Source: JBAZUK01 sp041661445
GTDB taxonomy: Bacteria; Chlamydiota; Chlamydiia; Chlamydiales; SM23-39
NCBI GenBank assembly: GCA_041661445.1
Contig: JBAZUK010000003.1
Coordinates: forward strand, 1-64,000
DNA: 64,000 bases
Direction: 5' to 3'
Shown: positions 28,559-38,384 of the stretch, piece by piece
Numbering within the stretch: position 1 is the stretch's first letter
How the letters are laid out: every line of letters starts with the position of its first letter
Translations under genes and position numbers: made by a program
Notes under the pieces: model-generated
Databases searched by the model: none
Seen by the model: the letters and a program-made list of their open reading frames with translations, nothing else
Told to the model about the DNA's origin: nothing

Positions 28559-28565
28559 AAAAAAC

Positions 28566-28600
28566 AAAACATGAGGAGAAATAACTCCTCATGTTTTTTT
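28566..28600 (+). terminator. Strong rho-independent terminator after hppA
   Basis: A perfect 13-bp stem (arms 28566-28578 and 28585-28597) with a 6-base loop AAATAA runs into a tract of T residues just after the hppA stop. The A run on the left side means it could also work on the other strand. Confidence 0.93.
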
Positions 28601-28677
28601 TACCTTAACTTACAACACATCTTAAAAATTCTACTATTTACTTAAGCCAAAATTGCATTTTGTTTTCTTTCTTAATA

Positions 28678-28706
28678 TTGACAACTTACTAATGAACATT
28701 TATACA
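28678..28706 (+). promoter_or_regulatory. Sigma70-type promoter of autotransporter 1
   Basis: TTGACA (28678-28683), a 17-base spacer and TATACA (28701-28706). Only 7 bases separate the -10 box from the ATG, so the transcript would start at or next to the start codon (leaderless). The same layout is repeated before autotransporter 2. Confidence 0.7.
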
Positions 28707-28713
28707 GATCTAT

Positions 28714-31341
28714 ATGATCTCATGTATTAAAAAAAAATTATTTTTTTTATTTTTGCTCCCATTTTTTATTTATTCAAATGATTGGGTCCCTCTAAATGGT
28801 AACTGGAATACTCCGGGAAACTGGAATCCTGCTGCAGTTCCAAATGCCCCCGATGCAGTTGCAAATTTCCCTTTTGCTGTCTTTCCATTTACGAGAAATA
28901 TTAATTTAGACATTTCTCCAATAATAGGAACATTATCAATATCATCCGGAATAACCACCTTTTCTCCACCAAGCAGCGTTATCCATTTTCAAGGTGTTTC
29001 CCCTGTTTTAGCAAATTCAAGTTTTGATACAACATTTAACTGCTCTTTCAGCCTTGATAATTCTACGAAATTTTACAGTATTGAAGATCTTAGTTTTTCC
29101 AACCCGATATCTGGAAATGGCTCGCTCAGCTTAGATGGCTTTGGGAATATTTTTACTTTATCAAGCGCAAATTCTTATGCCGGAGCAACAAATATTCTTA
29201 ATGGTACACTCAGGACTTCTGCTGTAAACACCCTTCCTTCAAATACAGCTGTAGTGATTACCGTAACAGGATCCAACATATTTAATTTAAATAATTTCTC
29301 TCAAAGCATTGGATCTTTAGCAGGAGGAGACCGCGTCACACTGGGATCAAATTCTGCAACAATCCTGACAACAGGTAATGATAATACCAATACAACTTTT
29401 TCCGGAGTTATATCGGGGAATGGCGGACTGACAAAAACAGGTATCGGCACATTTATTTTATCTGGACACAACACCTACTCTGGAGCTACTAATGTTAATA
29501 ATGGAATTCTTCAAACTAATATCGCAAATGCTTTATCATCTAATACTGCGGTCAATGTAACAAGCTCTTTAAATTTAAATGATTTCAATCAATCTGTCGG
29601 GGCTATTTCAGGAAGCGGCAATATTAATCTCGGGGTTTCTTCAGCGACTATTTTGACAACAGGAAACGCCAATTCTGACACAATTTTTTCGGGAACAATA
29701 TCCGGCAGTGGAAATCTGACTAAAACTGGAACCGGAAAATTCTCATTATCTGGTAATAATACTTATACTGGCGCAACAACTATAAATAACGGAAATATCA
29801 GCGTTCAGGGAAGCTTAAGTAGCGATGTCACAGTTAATAGCTCAGGAATTTTATCCGGCAGTGGTACTATAACAGGAAATGTTGCAAACGATGGTTCGAT
29901 CAAACCAGGAAATTCAATTGGAACACTAAGCGTTATAGGAGATGTAAATTTCAGCAATATATCTTTTTATGAAGTTGAATTTAATCCAACTTCAAGTGAT
30001 CTATTAGATGTTAGCGGAACTGTCACAATTGCTCCTGGAGCGAGTGTTGAATTACTTCCGGATTTTTCGATGGGAGCTTATGACCCATTTCAAAGATATA
30101 CAATAATTCAGACAGGAGCTGGAGTTTTTGGGAAATTTGGCAATGTTATCTCGGCTTTTCCTGCATTTATCGGTGAATTAAATTATAGCAATCCCAATAC
30201 AGTAGATTTAATAGTTAACATCGTTCCCTTTTCTTCACTAGTTGGAAGCGGCAATCCGGGTGCTGTGGCAGAATATTTTGATTCACTTCCTCAACAAATA
30301 GAAGGCTCTGATCTTGATAATATAATTGAAGATTTGCAATTTCTAACAATCTCCGAAATGGAAAATGCATTTGATCAGCTACACCCTGCGATTTTTAAAG
30401 GATTATCTCTAGTCCAGGAAAACAATCTTACTAACATAAGATCTTTGACCGCTCAAAGATTAGCTCAGCTATATAATAACTGCTGCTGGGAAAAGTATCC
30501 TAACTGTCAAAAAATTTCTATCTGGGGTTCTACTTTCTATGATAATTATTCACAAAAGGACATTCATCAGTTAATCGGATTCAATTCAAATAGCGGCGGT
30601 GTTGCTATCGGTTTTGATGATAGAATATCTAAAAACAATTATCTAGGATTTACAGCCGGCTATTCCCTATCAGAGATAAAATGGCATCTTTCAAGAGGAA
30701 ATTCTGATATCAATAGCTTTTATGCAGGCTTATACTATTCTCATTTTGACGAAATTTATTTTTTTAATACCTCAGTAATTGGCAGTTTTAACAATTTCAG
30801 CGGATCGAGGAATATTAACTTTCCAAATGTTTCCAGAGTAGCTAAGAATAATCACAAAGGAAAAGATTTTTCTTTTTATTTTGATGGAGGTTTTATTTTA
30901 AAACTCACCAAAAGATTTAATTTACTTCCCTTTGCTTCTTTAGATTATCTATATCTAAAAGAAGATGGATTTACTGAAACAAATGCAAATAGCCTTAATT
31001 TAGAAATAAAAAAATCAAACTACTTTTTGCTCAGAACTGAATTAGGTGTTAATTTCAACAAATGTTTTCTTTGTAAAAAAGACTTGCTTGCCGATGTAAA
31101 ATTAAGTTATGTAACAGAAACCAGAATGCATGGAAAACATTATTTTTCAAATCTTGTTTATCAGCCAAATCATTTTACTGTTTCAGGTATAAAATATAAC
31201 CGAAATATATTCTCCCCAGGTTTTTCAATATCTAAAATATTTAGTTCAAATAATATAATAGCGTCTATTAAATATGATGGCGAGTTCGGAAGAAAATATA
31301 ATAATAATCTTGTAACCGCTCAACTGATCAAAAATTTTTAA
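28714..31341 (+). CDS. Autotransporter with passenger-associated repeats, copy 1
   Basis: Type V secreted protein of 875 residues. A signal peptide (about 1-21) precedes a Ser/Asn/Gly-rich beta-helix passenger with autotransporter-associated repeats of the form GNGGLTKTGxGTFxLSGxNTYSGAT (in part) near residues 145, 235 and 335. Residues about 590-875 form the outer-membrane barrel, ending in the typical aromatic residue (KNF). It is the intact member of a tandem pair with the next gene. No ribosome site precedes the ATG, which agrees with a leaderless transcript. The passenger probably contacts host or environment. Confidence 0.92.
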   Translation: MISCIKKKLFFLFLLPFFIYSNDWVPLNGNWNTPGNWNPAAVPNAPDAVANFPFAVFPFTRNINLDISPIIGTLSISSGITTFSPPSSVIHFQGVSPVLANSSFDTTFNCSFSLDNSTKFYSIEDLSFSNPISGNGSLSLDGFGNIFTLSSANSYAGATNILNGTLRTSAVNTLPSNTAVVITVTGSNIFNLNNFSQSIGSLAGGDRVTLGSNSATILTTGNDNTNTTFSGVISGNGGLTKTGIGTFILSGHNTYSGATNVNNGILQTNIANALSSNTAVNVTSSLNLNDFNQSVGAISGSGNINLGVSSATILTTGNANSDTIFSGTISGSGNLTKTGTGKFSLSGNNTYTGATTINNGNISVQGSLSSDVTVNSSGILSGSGTITGNVANDGSIKPGNSIGTLSVIGDVNFSNISFYEVEFNPTSSDLLDVSGTVTIAPGASVELLPDFSMGAYDPFQRYTIIQTGAGVFGKFGNVISAFPAFIGELNYSNPNTVDLIVNIVPFSSLVGSGNPGAVAEYFDSLPQQIEGSDLDNIIEDLQFLTISEMENAFDQLHPAIFKGLSLVQENNLTNIRSLTAQRLAQLYNNCCWEKYPNCQKISIWGSTFYDNYSQKDIHQLIGFNSNSGGVAIGFDDRISKNNYLGFTAGYSLSEIKWHLSRGNSDINSFYAGLYYSHFDEIYFFNTSVIGSFNNFSGSRNINFPNVSRVAKNNHKGKDFSFYFDGGFILKLTKRFNLLPFASLDYLYLKEDGFTETNANSLNLEIKKSNYFLLRTELGVNFNKCFLCKKDLLADVKLSYVTETRMHGKHYFSNLVYQPNHFTVSGIKYNRNIFSPGFSISKIFSSNNIIASIKYDGEFGRKYNNNLVTAQLIKNF

Positions 31342-31432
31342 AATTACATTACTCACTATTTTTGAATTTAATAATATCAACATTAAAAAAGACTTATTAT
31401 TAAAAATATTTTCGGTTTTTTTATCACTTACA

Positions 31433-31461
31433 TTGACAATTTGCTAATAAAAAGATATTTA
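31433..31461 (+). promoter_or_regulatory. Sigma70-type promoter of autotransporter 2
   Basis: TTGACA (31433-31438), a 17-base spacer and TATTTA (31456-31461), again 7 bases before the ATG. The spacing of all parts equals that of copy 1, and the sequence around the -35 box (TTGACAAtTTgCTAAT) is conserved between the two. Confidence 0.65.
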
Positions 31462-31468
31462 GAATTAA

Positions 31469-33445
31469 ATGAGCGCATTTAAAAAAAAAATTTTTATTTT
31501 ATTATTTTTTCCTTTTTTTATTTTTTCTGTTGATTATGAATGGATTGCAGGAAGCGGGAATTGGAATACAGCTAGCAATTGGTATCCTGCAACAGTTCCA
31601 AATTCTTCTAATGCTGACGTTTATTTCCCCCCAGGTGCTGCTAAAACAATCACATTAGACATTTCCCCTAAAGTTAATTCCATGACTGTAACTTCAGGAT
31701 CAAATTATACTTTCTCTCCTTCAACTAGTTTTATCCATTTTCAAGGGGCGGGGGCTTCCTTGCCTAATGGTACAAGTTCAACTATTTTTAATTGTTCTTT
31801 TAGTCTTGATTCTTCAACTGTATTTATTTGTACTAATGCAATGAACATTCCAACTCAAATATCAGGAACTGGGTCTCTTACTCTGCAGGGTTTTGGATTA
31901 TTTAATTTATCAGGATCTAATACATATACTGGACAGACAATTCTAAATTTTGCTAATTTAATAACATCAGCTAACAATACCCTGCCCGCATCAACTTCAT
32001 TAGTTTTTTTAAATAGTTTTCCAAATCCAACATTTGCTTTAAATAATTTCAATCAAAATATTGGTTCTCTTTCTGGATCTGTTGGAACTATAACTCTTGG
32101 ATCTGCCACATTAACAACAGGAAATGATAATACGAACACAACCTTCTCAGGTGTTATTTCAGGAAATGGAGGCTTGACAAAAGTAGGATCTGGGACATTT
32201 ACAATATCAGGAGCTAATACATACTTAGGAGAAACATTAATTAGTGATGGAATTTTAAAAACTGACATTGCAAACGCTTTATCTGCTTCTTCAGCTGTAA
32301 TTAATAATAGTACTTTTAATTTAAACAATTTCAACCAAAGAATTGGTTCTCTTGCAGGAAGTGGAAGCATTAATCTTGGAACTCTGAGCGGTTCTACATT
32401 AACAACTGGAAACAATAATAGCAGTACTATTTTTTCTGGAACTATCTCCCAGACAGGTGGCTTGATAAAAGAAGGAACTGGAAAATTTACACTTTCTGGA
32501 AACAATGCTTATTCAGGAAATACTTTAATCAATAACGGTAATCTTGCTATCCTAGGATCCCTTACATCTAACATTATTACTATACAACCATCAGGAATAC
32601 TATCTGGAAATGGCACCGTGACAGGATCTATTACAAGTAATGGAGTAATAAGACCAGGAGCATCTGTAGGCACACTTTCTGTAGCAGGACCTGTTACATT
32701 GAACAGTGGATCTGTTTATCAAGTAGAGTTTAATACCACATCATCTGATTTATTAGATGTAACAGGAATAGTAACTATTCAAGTCGGCGCAAATGTAGAA
32801 CTTATTCCAGATTTTTCAGTAGGGGCATATCAGCCCTTCCAAAGATATACAATAATTCAGTCTGGAGGTGGAGTTTTTGGGACATTTGACAATATTATCA
32901 CAGCATTTCCTGCTTTCATCGGAGAATTGAGTTATGACAATCCTAACACAGTAGATTTAATAGTAAATATTGTTCCTTTCACTGCTCTTGTTAGAAATGG
33001 TAATCCAGGTGCAGTCGCAGAGTATTTCGATTTTCTTTCTACTCAAATTGAAGGAAGTGATTTGGATGATGTGATTGAATCTCTTCAGTTTTTATCAATT
33101 GAAGAAATGAGAGAAGCTTTTGATCAGCTTCATCCTGCTATTTTTAAAGGACTATCTTTAGTTTCCGAAAGCAATGTTGCAAGTGTCAGATCGTTAATCA
33201 ATCAAAGAATTGCAGAAATTTACAATCCAAACTGTTTAGGCAAGTGTTTCGGCTGCCAGAAATATTCTTTCTGGGCCGCTCCTTTTTATGATAATTATAC
33301 ACAAAAAAATATTCATGGTTTAAGAGGATTTGATTCCAATATAGGTGGATTTTCTCTTGGTTTTGATAATCGAATATGTAGAAATAATTATTTAGGAATT
33401 CGAATTCGTCTCGTGGTAAAGCTGATATCAACAGCTATTATTTAG
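31469..33445 (+). CDS. Autotransporter copy 2, frame broken in the barrel
   Basis: This 658-residue frame has a signal peptide, the same passenger repeats as copy 1 (GNGGLTKVGSGTFTISGANTY near 235, then two more) and the start of the barrel domain. At about 33397 the match to copy 1 stops: copy 1 has about 41 bases where this copy has about 11 (a doubled GAATTC), and the frame shifts to a stop at 33445. The rest of the barrel continues in another frame at 33409-34059. As written, the product would lack most of the barrel and could not be exported to the surface. Confidence 0.88.
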   Translation: MSAFKKKIFILLFFPFFIFSVDYEWIAGSGNWNTASNWYPATVPNSSNADVYFPPGAAKTITLDISPKVNSMTVTSGSNYTFSPSTSFIHFQGAGASLPNGTSSTIFNCSFSLDSSTVFICTNAMNIPTQISGTGSLTLQGFGLFNLSGSNTYTGQTILNFANLITSANNTLPASTSLVFLNSFPNPTFALNNFNQNIGSLSGSVGTITLGSATLTTGNDNTNTTFSGVISGNGGLTKVGSGTFTISGANTYLGETLISDGILKTDIANALSASSAVINNSTFNLNNFNQRIGSLAGSGSINLGTLSGSTLTTGNNNSSTIFSGTISQTGGLIKEGTGKFTLSGNNAYSGNTLINNGNLAILGSLTSNIITIQPSGILSGNGTVTGSITSNGVIRPGASVGTLSVAGPVTLNSGSVYQVEFNTTSSDLLDVTGIVTIQVGANVELIPDFSVGAYQPFQRYTIIQSGGGVFGTFDNIITAFPAFIGELSYDNPNTVDLIVNIVPFTALVRNGNPGAVAEYFDFLSTQIEGSDLDDVIESLQFLSIEEMREAFDQLHPAIFKGLSLVSESNVASVRSLINQRIAEIYNPNCLGKCFGCQKYSFWAAPFYDNYTQKNIHGLRGFDSNIGGFSLGFDNRICRNNYLGIRIRLVVKLISTAII

Positions 33446-34059
33446 GGTTATATTACTCATGGTCTAATGCAAACGCTTTTATCAACACATCTTTAATCGG
33501 AAGTTATAATCATATCAAAGGAAAAAGAAAAATTGAGTTCACAAGAGTATCTAGAATTGCTAAAAACCATCATCAGGGAGAAGATTTAGATCTTCATTTG
33601 GATGGAGGTCTTATTTTTAATAGGTGCAATGCTTTTTCGATCCTCCCTTTTGCATCTCTTGATTACTTCTATATGAGAGAAGATGGATTTACGGAAACCA
33701 ATGCCGACAGCTTAAATCTGCATGTAAAAAAATCAAATTACCATCTATTGAGATCTGAAATAGGATCACACTTCAATAAATGTTTTCTATGCAGAAAAGA
33801 TCTGATCGCTGATTTAAAATTAAGTTATGTCCAGGAAACAAGATTTGATGGAAGGCATTATTCTTCAAATTTAGTTGATCAGAGCGGTAGTTTTGTTGTT
33901 TCAGGCATAAAATATAACAGGAACATATTTTCTCCTTCTCTTACAATATCAAAACTATTTATAAAAGATAATATTTCGGCTTCAATACGATATGATGGGG
34001 AATTTGGGAAGAAATACATAAATCATAATTTAAGCGCTCAGATTGTAAAAAGTTTTTGA
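33409..34059 (+). pseudogene. Displaced barrel end of autotransporter copy 2
   Basis: The frame from 33409 (SRGKADINSYYLGLYYS) aligns with the barrel of copy 1 (SRGNSDINSFYAGLYYS) right to the final Phe, so it is the continuation of the gene above after a net loss of about 31 bases. It has no signal peptide or start of its own. The end is intact, so the break is recent, a sequencing artefact, or a switchable site. Confidence 0.88.
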
Positions 34060-34310
34060 AAATTACATTACAAAAGCCAATTAATTTAGTCAGACGACTC
34101 TTTACCTATTTTTTTAATTTTTTTTATAATTGTCTGATTTACAAATTAAAATTATTTGGCTTAAAATTTCAAGCAATAAAAAATATAAACAAAAAATTTA
34201 ATTAAAAAGTTAAATGTTTGTAAATTTAAGAAACTTAAACTTTTATTCACTTGGTAAAAAAAACAATTTATATATAAAATTTTACAAAAAAAATAAAAAA
34301 AAGAAGAAAT

Positions 34311-34793
34311 ATGAGTACACCAATTGATTATAAAATCGATATAAAATACCCAACAACACTGGAATACACTTCTTATGAAAACATTTTAGTTACTGATCAG
34401 CAACTAGAAGCCATTCGTTTTATCATGAATACTCTTTCGCTGGGAATCCTTAAATCTTTAGGATCAATAAGTGCTTTAGGAAATAAAGCACCAATTTTAG
34501 CAACTTTGCATCCATTAAAAAATTTAGCAATTATTATAGCAGATGATAATCTGAGAGAAAAATATAATACCATATATAATAAGTTTAGGTTTGATCTTAT
34601 TAAGTCCAATTTTTTTGGAAAATTCAGCAAGGCACTTCAGGCTCCTGTTTGGAGACCTACTCTTTTAAAACCTGAATTTCTTGATGGTTTTGCGCAAGAA
34701 ATTCATAAAGATCGCGATCGACTTAAGTCTCTTATTGAAGATGGATTAAATAATAATCAATGGGATGACTTTTTTAAAGAGTTAGGAAAATAA
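34311..34793 (+). CDS. Orphan protein, 160 residues
   Basis: I do not recognise this protein. It is mostly helical with a central hydrophobic stretch (about residues 38-80) that is weaker than a usual membrane helix and a charged C-terminus. An AAGAAGAAA purine stretch lies just before the ATG. It is single, between the autotransporters and a convergent serine hydrolase. Confidence 0.65.
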   Translation: MSTPIDYKIDIKYPTTLEYTSYENILVTDQQLEAIRFIMNTLSLGILKSLGSISALGNKAPILATLHPLKNLAIIIADDNLREKYNTIYNKFRFDLIKSNFFGKFSKALQAPVWRPTLLKPEFLDGFAQEIHKDRDRLKSLIEDGLNNNQWDDFFKELGK

Positions 34794-34869
34794 TATTTTT
34801 CTTAAATATTTTTTCTAATCTTCTTCAGGAACTACCTCTAAAAAACTTAAAACAGATTTCTCAATTACA

Positions 34870-34911
34870 AAAAAAATCTCCAAAGACTTTTATCTTAAAA
34901 AATCTTTGGAG
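34870..34911 (-). terminator. Rho-independent terminator of the serine hydrolase gene
   Basis: On the minus strand a 9-bp perfect stem (CTCCAAAGA / TCTTTGGAG, arms 34903-34911 and 34878-34886) is followed by ATTTTTTTT. It lies just past the stop of the 34933-36300 gene. Confidence 0.8.
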
Positions 34912-34932
34912 CAACGTTTGTAAAATTATTTT

Positions 34933-36300
34933 CTATTTTTTTAAAAAGTTATAAGTTTTTCCATCGGCAGTTATCTTCATGGTTTCAACAATCTGATCAT
35001 TGTTTTCATTGAGACCAAAATTAATTTTCACATCATTTACTTTCAAAAAGAAATCTTTTTCTGTATATGAAAACATGGTAATTTCCGGATAGTAGCCCCA
35101 TTTTATAGAAAGTGTGCTCATATATCCCTGGTCCTGCATATTTATTTTACAGATAGAACCATCTTCAATATTTTTATACTCGCCGATGAATTTATAAAGC
35201 ATCATTGGTGTGATGATTACTTGTTCACGATGTTTTTTTAAACGCCATTTATCATTCAAAATGCGCTTGCCGATATCATATATATAAGCGCAAGAATTCG
35301 AGCAAATAACTACCCCTTTTTTTGTTTCAGGGCAAAATCCGATAAAAAGCTGATGTCCTCCTGTTGCTCCGCCATGATACATAAATTCCGGCATATATTT
35401 GTAGGTGATATTCCATTCATGACCTACATCTAAATCAGGAACATCCTGTTTATGCCTAGCTTTAGTAGTTTCCTGCATAATTGGGAAAAGATCTGTTTTA
35501 TAAAAACCTAAATAAGCTTCTATAAATCTTGCTAAATCTTTTGCTGATGAGTGCAATCCGCCAGCTCCATCAAAAACAGCGATGTCCCAATGAGGAACAA
35601 CTTTATCTCTAATATGAGCCTGAGCAAATCTCTCTTGCATTTCCTCAGTCAAATGAACCCTAGTGCTATCCATTCCAAGAGGATTTAGAATTCTTTCTAC
35701 AACAAGATCCTCATATTCTTTATTTGCCTGCAGTGAAAGTACAAACCCTAAAAGACCCATTCCGACATTTGAGTAATTATACTGCACTCCTGGTTCATTT
35801 CTTAATTCACAAGTTGATAAAAAATCATATAAAAAAGGCACTGAATATTCACAAAACGGATTGTACATATCGCTCATAATAAAATTATGAGGCATATAAT
35901 CAAATCCAGCGGTGTGGGTTGCTAAATTTTCTAACGTAACTTTTTTTCCATGATAAGATGGTGTTTTAACAAAGGAAGGTAAAAACTTATCAATCTGATC
36001 ATCTAATTTTACCTCTTTTTTATTAACCATTTCTGCTAACAATAGAGAAGTAAAAATTTTCGAAATAGAGCCTGTCTCGAAGATTGCATTTTCATCAATA
36101 GGTCTTGAATCATTTACTCCCATTTTTCCATATTTATAAAATACTGTGCCACTTTCATCTATTAATCCAATAACCATTCCTTGAGTATGCCCATTATCCA
36201 CACATTCTTTCATTACCTTCTGAATCTCCTCGCTGCTCATTGAAAAAGCAATAAATGGTATAAAAAGAATTAAAAAGATTATTTTTCTGATAAAATTCAT
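34933..36300 (-). CDS. Exported class-C beta-lactamase-like serine hydrolase
   Basis: A signal peptide (about 1-20) precedes the serine-hydrolase fold: SxxK as SISK (Ser about 78), YSN in YNYSNVGMG, and HGGATGG in place of the KTG triad. A C-terminal beta domain (about 350-455) follows, as in Pab87/EstB-type family members. It probably acts on peptides or esters in the periplasm; a peptidoglycan role is possible. I chose the ATG at 36300, with AAGGA upstream. Confidence 0.9.
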   Translation of the reverse strand: MNFIRKIIFLILFIPFIAFSMSSEEIQKVMKECVDNGHTQGMVIGLIDESGTVFYKYGKMGVNDSRPIDENAIFETGSISKIFTSLLLAEMVNKKEVKLDDQIDKFLPSFVKTPSYHGKKVTLENLATHTAGFDYMPHNFIMSDMYNPFCEYSVPFLYDFLSTCELRNEPGVQYNYSNVGMGLLGFVLSLQANKEYEDLVVERILNPLGMDSTRVHLTEEMQERFAQAHIRDKVVPHWDIAVFDGAGGLHSSAKDLARFIEAYLGFYKTDLFPIMQETTKARHKQDVPDLDVGHEWNITYKYMPEFMYHGGATGGHQLFIGFCPETKKGVVICSNSCAYIYDIGKRILNDKWRLKKHREQVIITPMMLYKFIGEYKNIEDGSICKINMQDQGYMSTLSIKWGYYPEITMFSYTEKDFFLKVNDVKINFGLNENNDQIVETMKITADGKTYNFLKK

Positions 36301-36463
36301 AACTAACATCCTTGTTGGTTTACAAATAAAAGGTATAAAATTTTACCTTGAGATCAAAAAAATAACAACTAATGGTTTTGAATTGGGTCTTGAAATATAT
36401 AGCTTTAGAAATAAAAAGAGTAAATTCTAAAACATTAAATTTTAAAATTTACCCATAAAAAAA

Positions 36464-36706
36464 TTATCTATTTAACGCTGCTTGAGCTACTGTATTTGCG
36501 CTTGCAGCTGCTGCATCAACAGATCTGGAAGAATCTATAATATTAGCTGATTGTGTAGGATTATTATTTATTAAAGACCATTTATCAACAGTTTTATTTT
36601 CATAGTCAACTCTATGTGTTGCTTCTAGAATTTCAAATCTTCCGCCTAGATCCTGTTCAGTTCCAGCGAAGTCTGGAGATCTAGACTGATTAATAGGGTT
36701 AGTCAT
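36464..36706 (-). CDS. Small orphan protein, 80 residues
   Basis: This soluble, low-complexity protein is rich in Asn, Ser and Ala and has an Ala/Ser-rich helix at the end (AAAASANTVAQAAL). An AGAGGAAA site 8-9 bases before the ATG supports translation. Function unknown. Its composition recalls small secreted-effector or filament proteins, but this is only an impression. Confidence 0.6.
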   Translation of the reverse strand: MTNPINQSRSPDFAGTEQDLGGRFEILEATHRVDYENKTVDKWSLINNNPTQSANIIDSSRSVDAAAASANTVAQAALNR

Positions 36707-37147
36707 AATTTTATTTCCTCTTGTATGAATTATATAAAAAAATAAATAATATTTTATAATTGCTTAAACATCAATTAATAATTCAATTTATTTAATGAAA
36801 TGAGATTTTAAAAACAATTTTATTTATATAATTAATATTTTAATAATATTTATTAAATAATTTATTTACATTAAAAGACCTTAAACTTAAAAATTTGTAA
36901 ATCTTAAGTAGCTTATAACAAGACACTTGATCATTTAGACAGACATAAAACCATTTCTTTTTCTACAATTCAATAGGCTTTCTGAACTGTACAATATATT
37001 ATTATTTTTAAAATATATAAAACAATAAATAAATTAATATAATTTAAATTGATTTTATATATAAAAAACAATACAATTATAGAATAATTTTTAAAGATTG
37101 TTAATATAAATAAATAACAATTTATTATATAAAAACGGAGAAACTCA
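36707..37147. other. AT-rich non-coding region
   Basis: These 440 bases between divergent orphan genes are close to 85% A+T, with many ATATAA-like strings and no open frame, hairpin or RNA that I recognise. Such a long AT-rich gap may hold promoters for both genes. Confidence 0.55.
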
Positions 37148-37753
37148 ATGACAGCAGTTTGTTATGATCCTTTTGCAAAATATAGAGGACCCGACTACAC
37201 TCCTTTTCCTCCTATGGATCAATCATTTTTTTCACGTATAACCGATGCAGCCAGTTACGCAATGAATAAAACTTGCAAAGCTGCAAATTATGCTTTTGAT
37301 AAAGTTTCTGGAGTTGCAAAGCCTTTGATTTTTTTATCTTTATTTAGCGCATCATCTGCTTTAACAACCAGCTTAATTACGACTACAGTAAACACAGCTT
37401 TTTCGACACTTTATAATAGGGACTTCTCCCAAGTCAGCGAAAATTTTAATCAAAATGAATTAATCGCGAATGCTTATTCAGGCTTGTATGCTTCAATAAT
37501 TGGACTTGGAATCCAACTCTCTTCTAATTTATATCAAAATGGTAGCCTTCCATCATTTTCTGAAAAGAAAATCTCTGCTATAAAAAGCGGTGTCAATCTT
37601 GGAAAAAATGTTAGTATAGGATCTTATTTTATAAAAGCTCAGAACAAGATAATATCCTCAGTAATGCCAAGTGCCATCTCAGGTTGGATTTTTACTGGGA
37701 TCGGCATGTACGGTTTTTATCAGTTAGGAAAAAGAATAATCGGCAAAAACTAA
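37148..37753 (+). CDS. Orphan membrane protein with hydrophobic hairpins (Inc-like shape)
   Basis: The 201-residue protein has no signal peptide. Hydrophobic stretches lie near residues 58-82, 112-125 and 174-192, the rest being soluble. Pairs of closely spaced hydrophobic segments without a signal peptide are the shape of chlamydial inclusion-membrane proteins, but no sequence family is recognisable. A CGGAG site lies 7-8 bases before the ATG. Confidence 0.65.
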   Translation: MTAVCYDPFAKYRGPDYTPFPPMDQSFFSRITDAASYAMNKTCKAANYAFDKVSGVAKPLIFLSLFSASSALTTSLITTTVNTAFSTLYNRDFSQVSENFNQNELIANAYSGLYASIIGLGIQLSSNLYQNGSLPSFSEKKISAIKSGVNLGKNVSIGSYFIKAQNKIISSVMPSAISGWIFTGIGMYGFYQLGKRIIGKN

Positions 37754-37806
37754 TTTTTACTTCCAAAAATCTTTTATTAAGAAAATCTTCTCATGATTAA
37801 AAATAA

Positions 37807-38286
37807 TTATTTGATTAGTTTCAGTACATCATAAGGCAGATGCCATTTTAAAAAAGATTGATGATCATCTGTTTCGATTTTCGTGCATCCCCCATTTTGT
37901 ATATCAAATTCTAAATCCGAAGTTGGAAACAAAAGAAGCGAAATGATTTCTTTTATGGAAGGCATATGTCCGGATATGAAAAAGCTTTTATAGCCTTTAC
38001 CCAAGCTCTTAAGAAATTCCAGAGTTTCTTCAGCAGGGACTTGTGGTAAAATTTTATCAGTTTGAATCATCATTTCAATTGGAAAAAGAAACTCATGAGC
38101 GATGATTTCTGCGCTCTGAATTGATCTTTTTTTTGGTGAACATAGAATTACATCAAAATTGATGTTTATTTTTTTTAACGCTCTTGCACTCTTTTTTATT
38201 GTTTGAATGCCATCTTCAGTTAATCCCTCTTCCAAATCCACATCAATTGTGTTGGCAAGTCCGTGTCTCATTAAAAAAAGTTCCAT
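37807..38286 (-). CDS. SixA-like histidine phosphatase
   Basis: The 159-residue protein starts MELFLMRHGLA with the phosphohistidine-forming RHG (residues 7-9), has CSPKKRSIQSAEI and a second His in ISGHMPS. It matches the short SixA family, which removes phosphate from phosphohistidine or other small targets. AAAGGAT precedes the ATG. Single gene. Confidence 0.9.
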   Translation of the reverse strand: MELFLMRHGLANTIDVDLEEGLTEDGIQTIKKSARALKKININFDVILCSPKKRSIQSAEIIAHEFLFPIEMMIQTDKILPQVPAEETLEFLKSLGKGYKSFFISGHMPSIKEIISLLLFPTSDLEFDIQNGGCTKIETDDHQSFLKWHLPYDVLKLIK

Positions 38287-38384
38287 AACAAATCCTTTTA
38301 AATAACTTATATATTTTTTTATTTTTTTAAAAAATAATAATTTTCAAGTAAAATGATCTCAAAAATAGCAAAATTGGAAAATAA

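Noticed and set aside
32053..32505. 150-codon minus-strand frame within autotransporter 2
   Set aside because: It mirrors the passenger repeats and has no start signal; a shadow.
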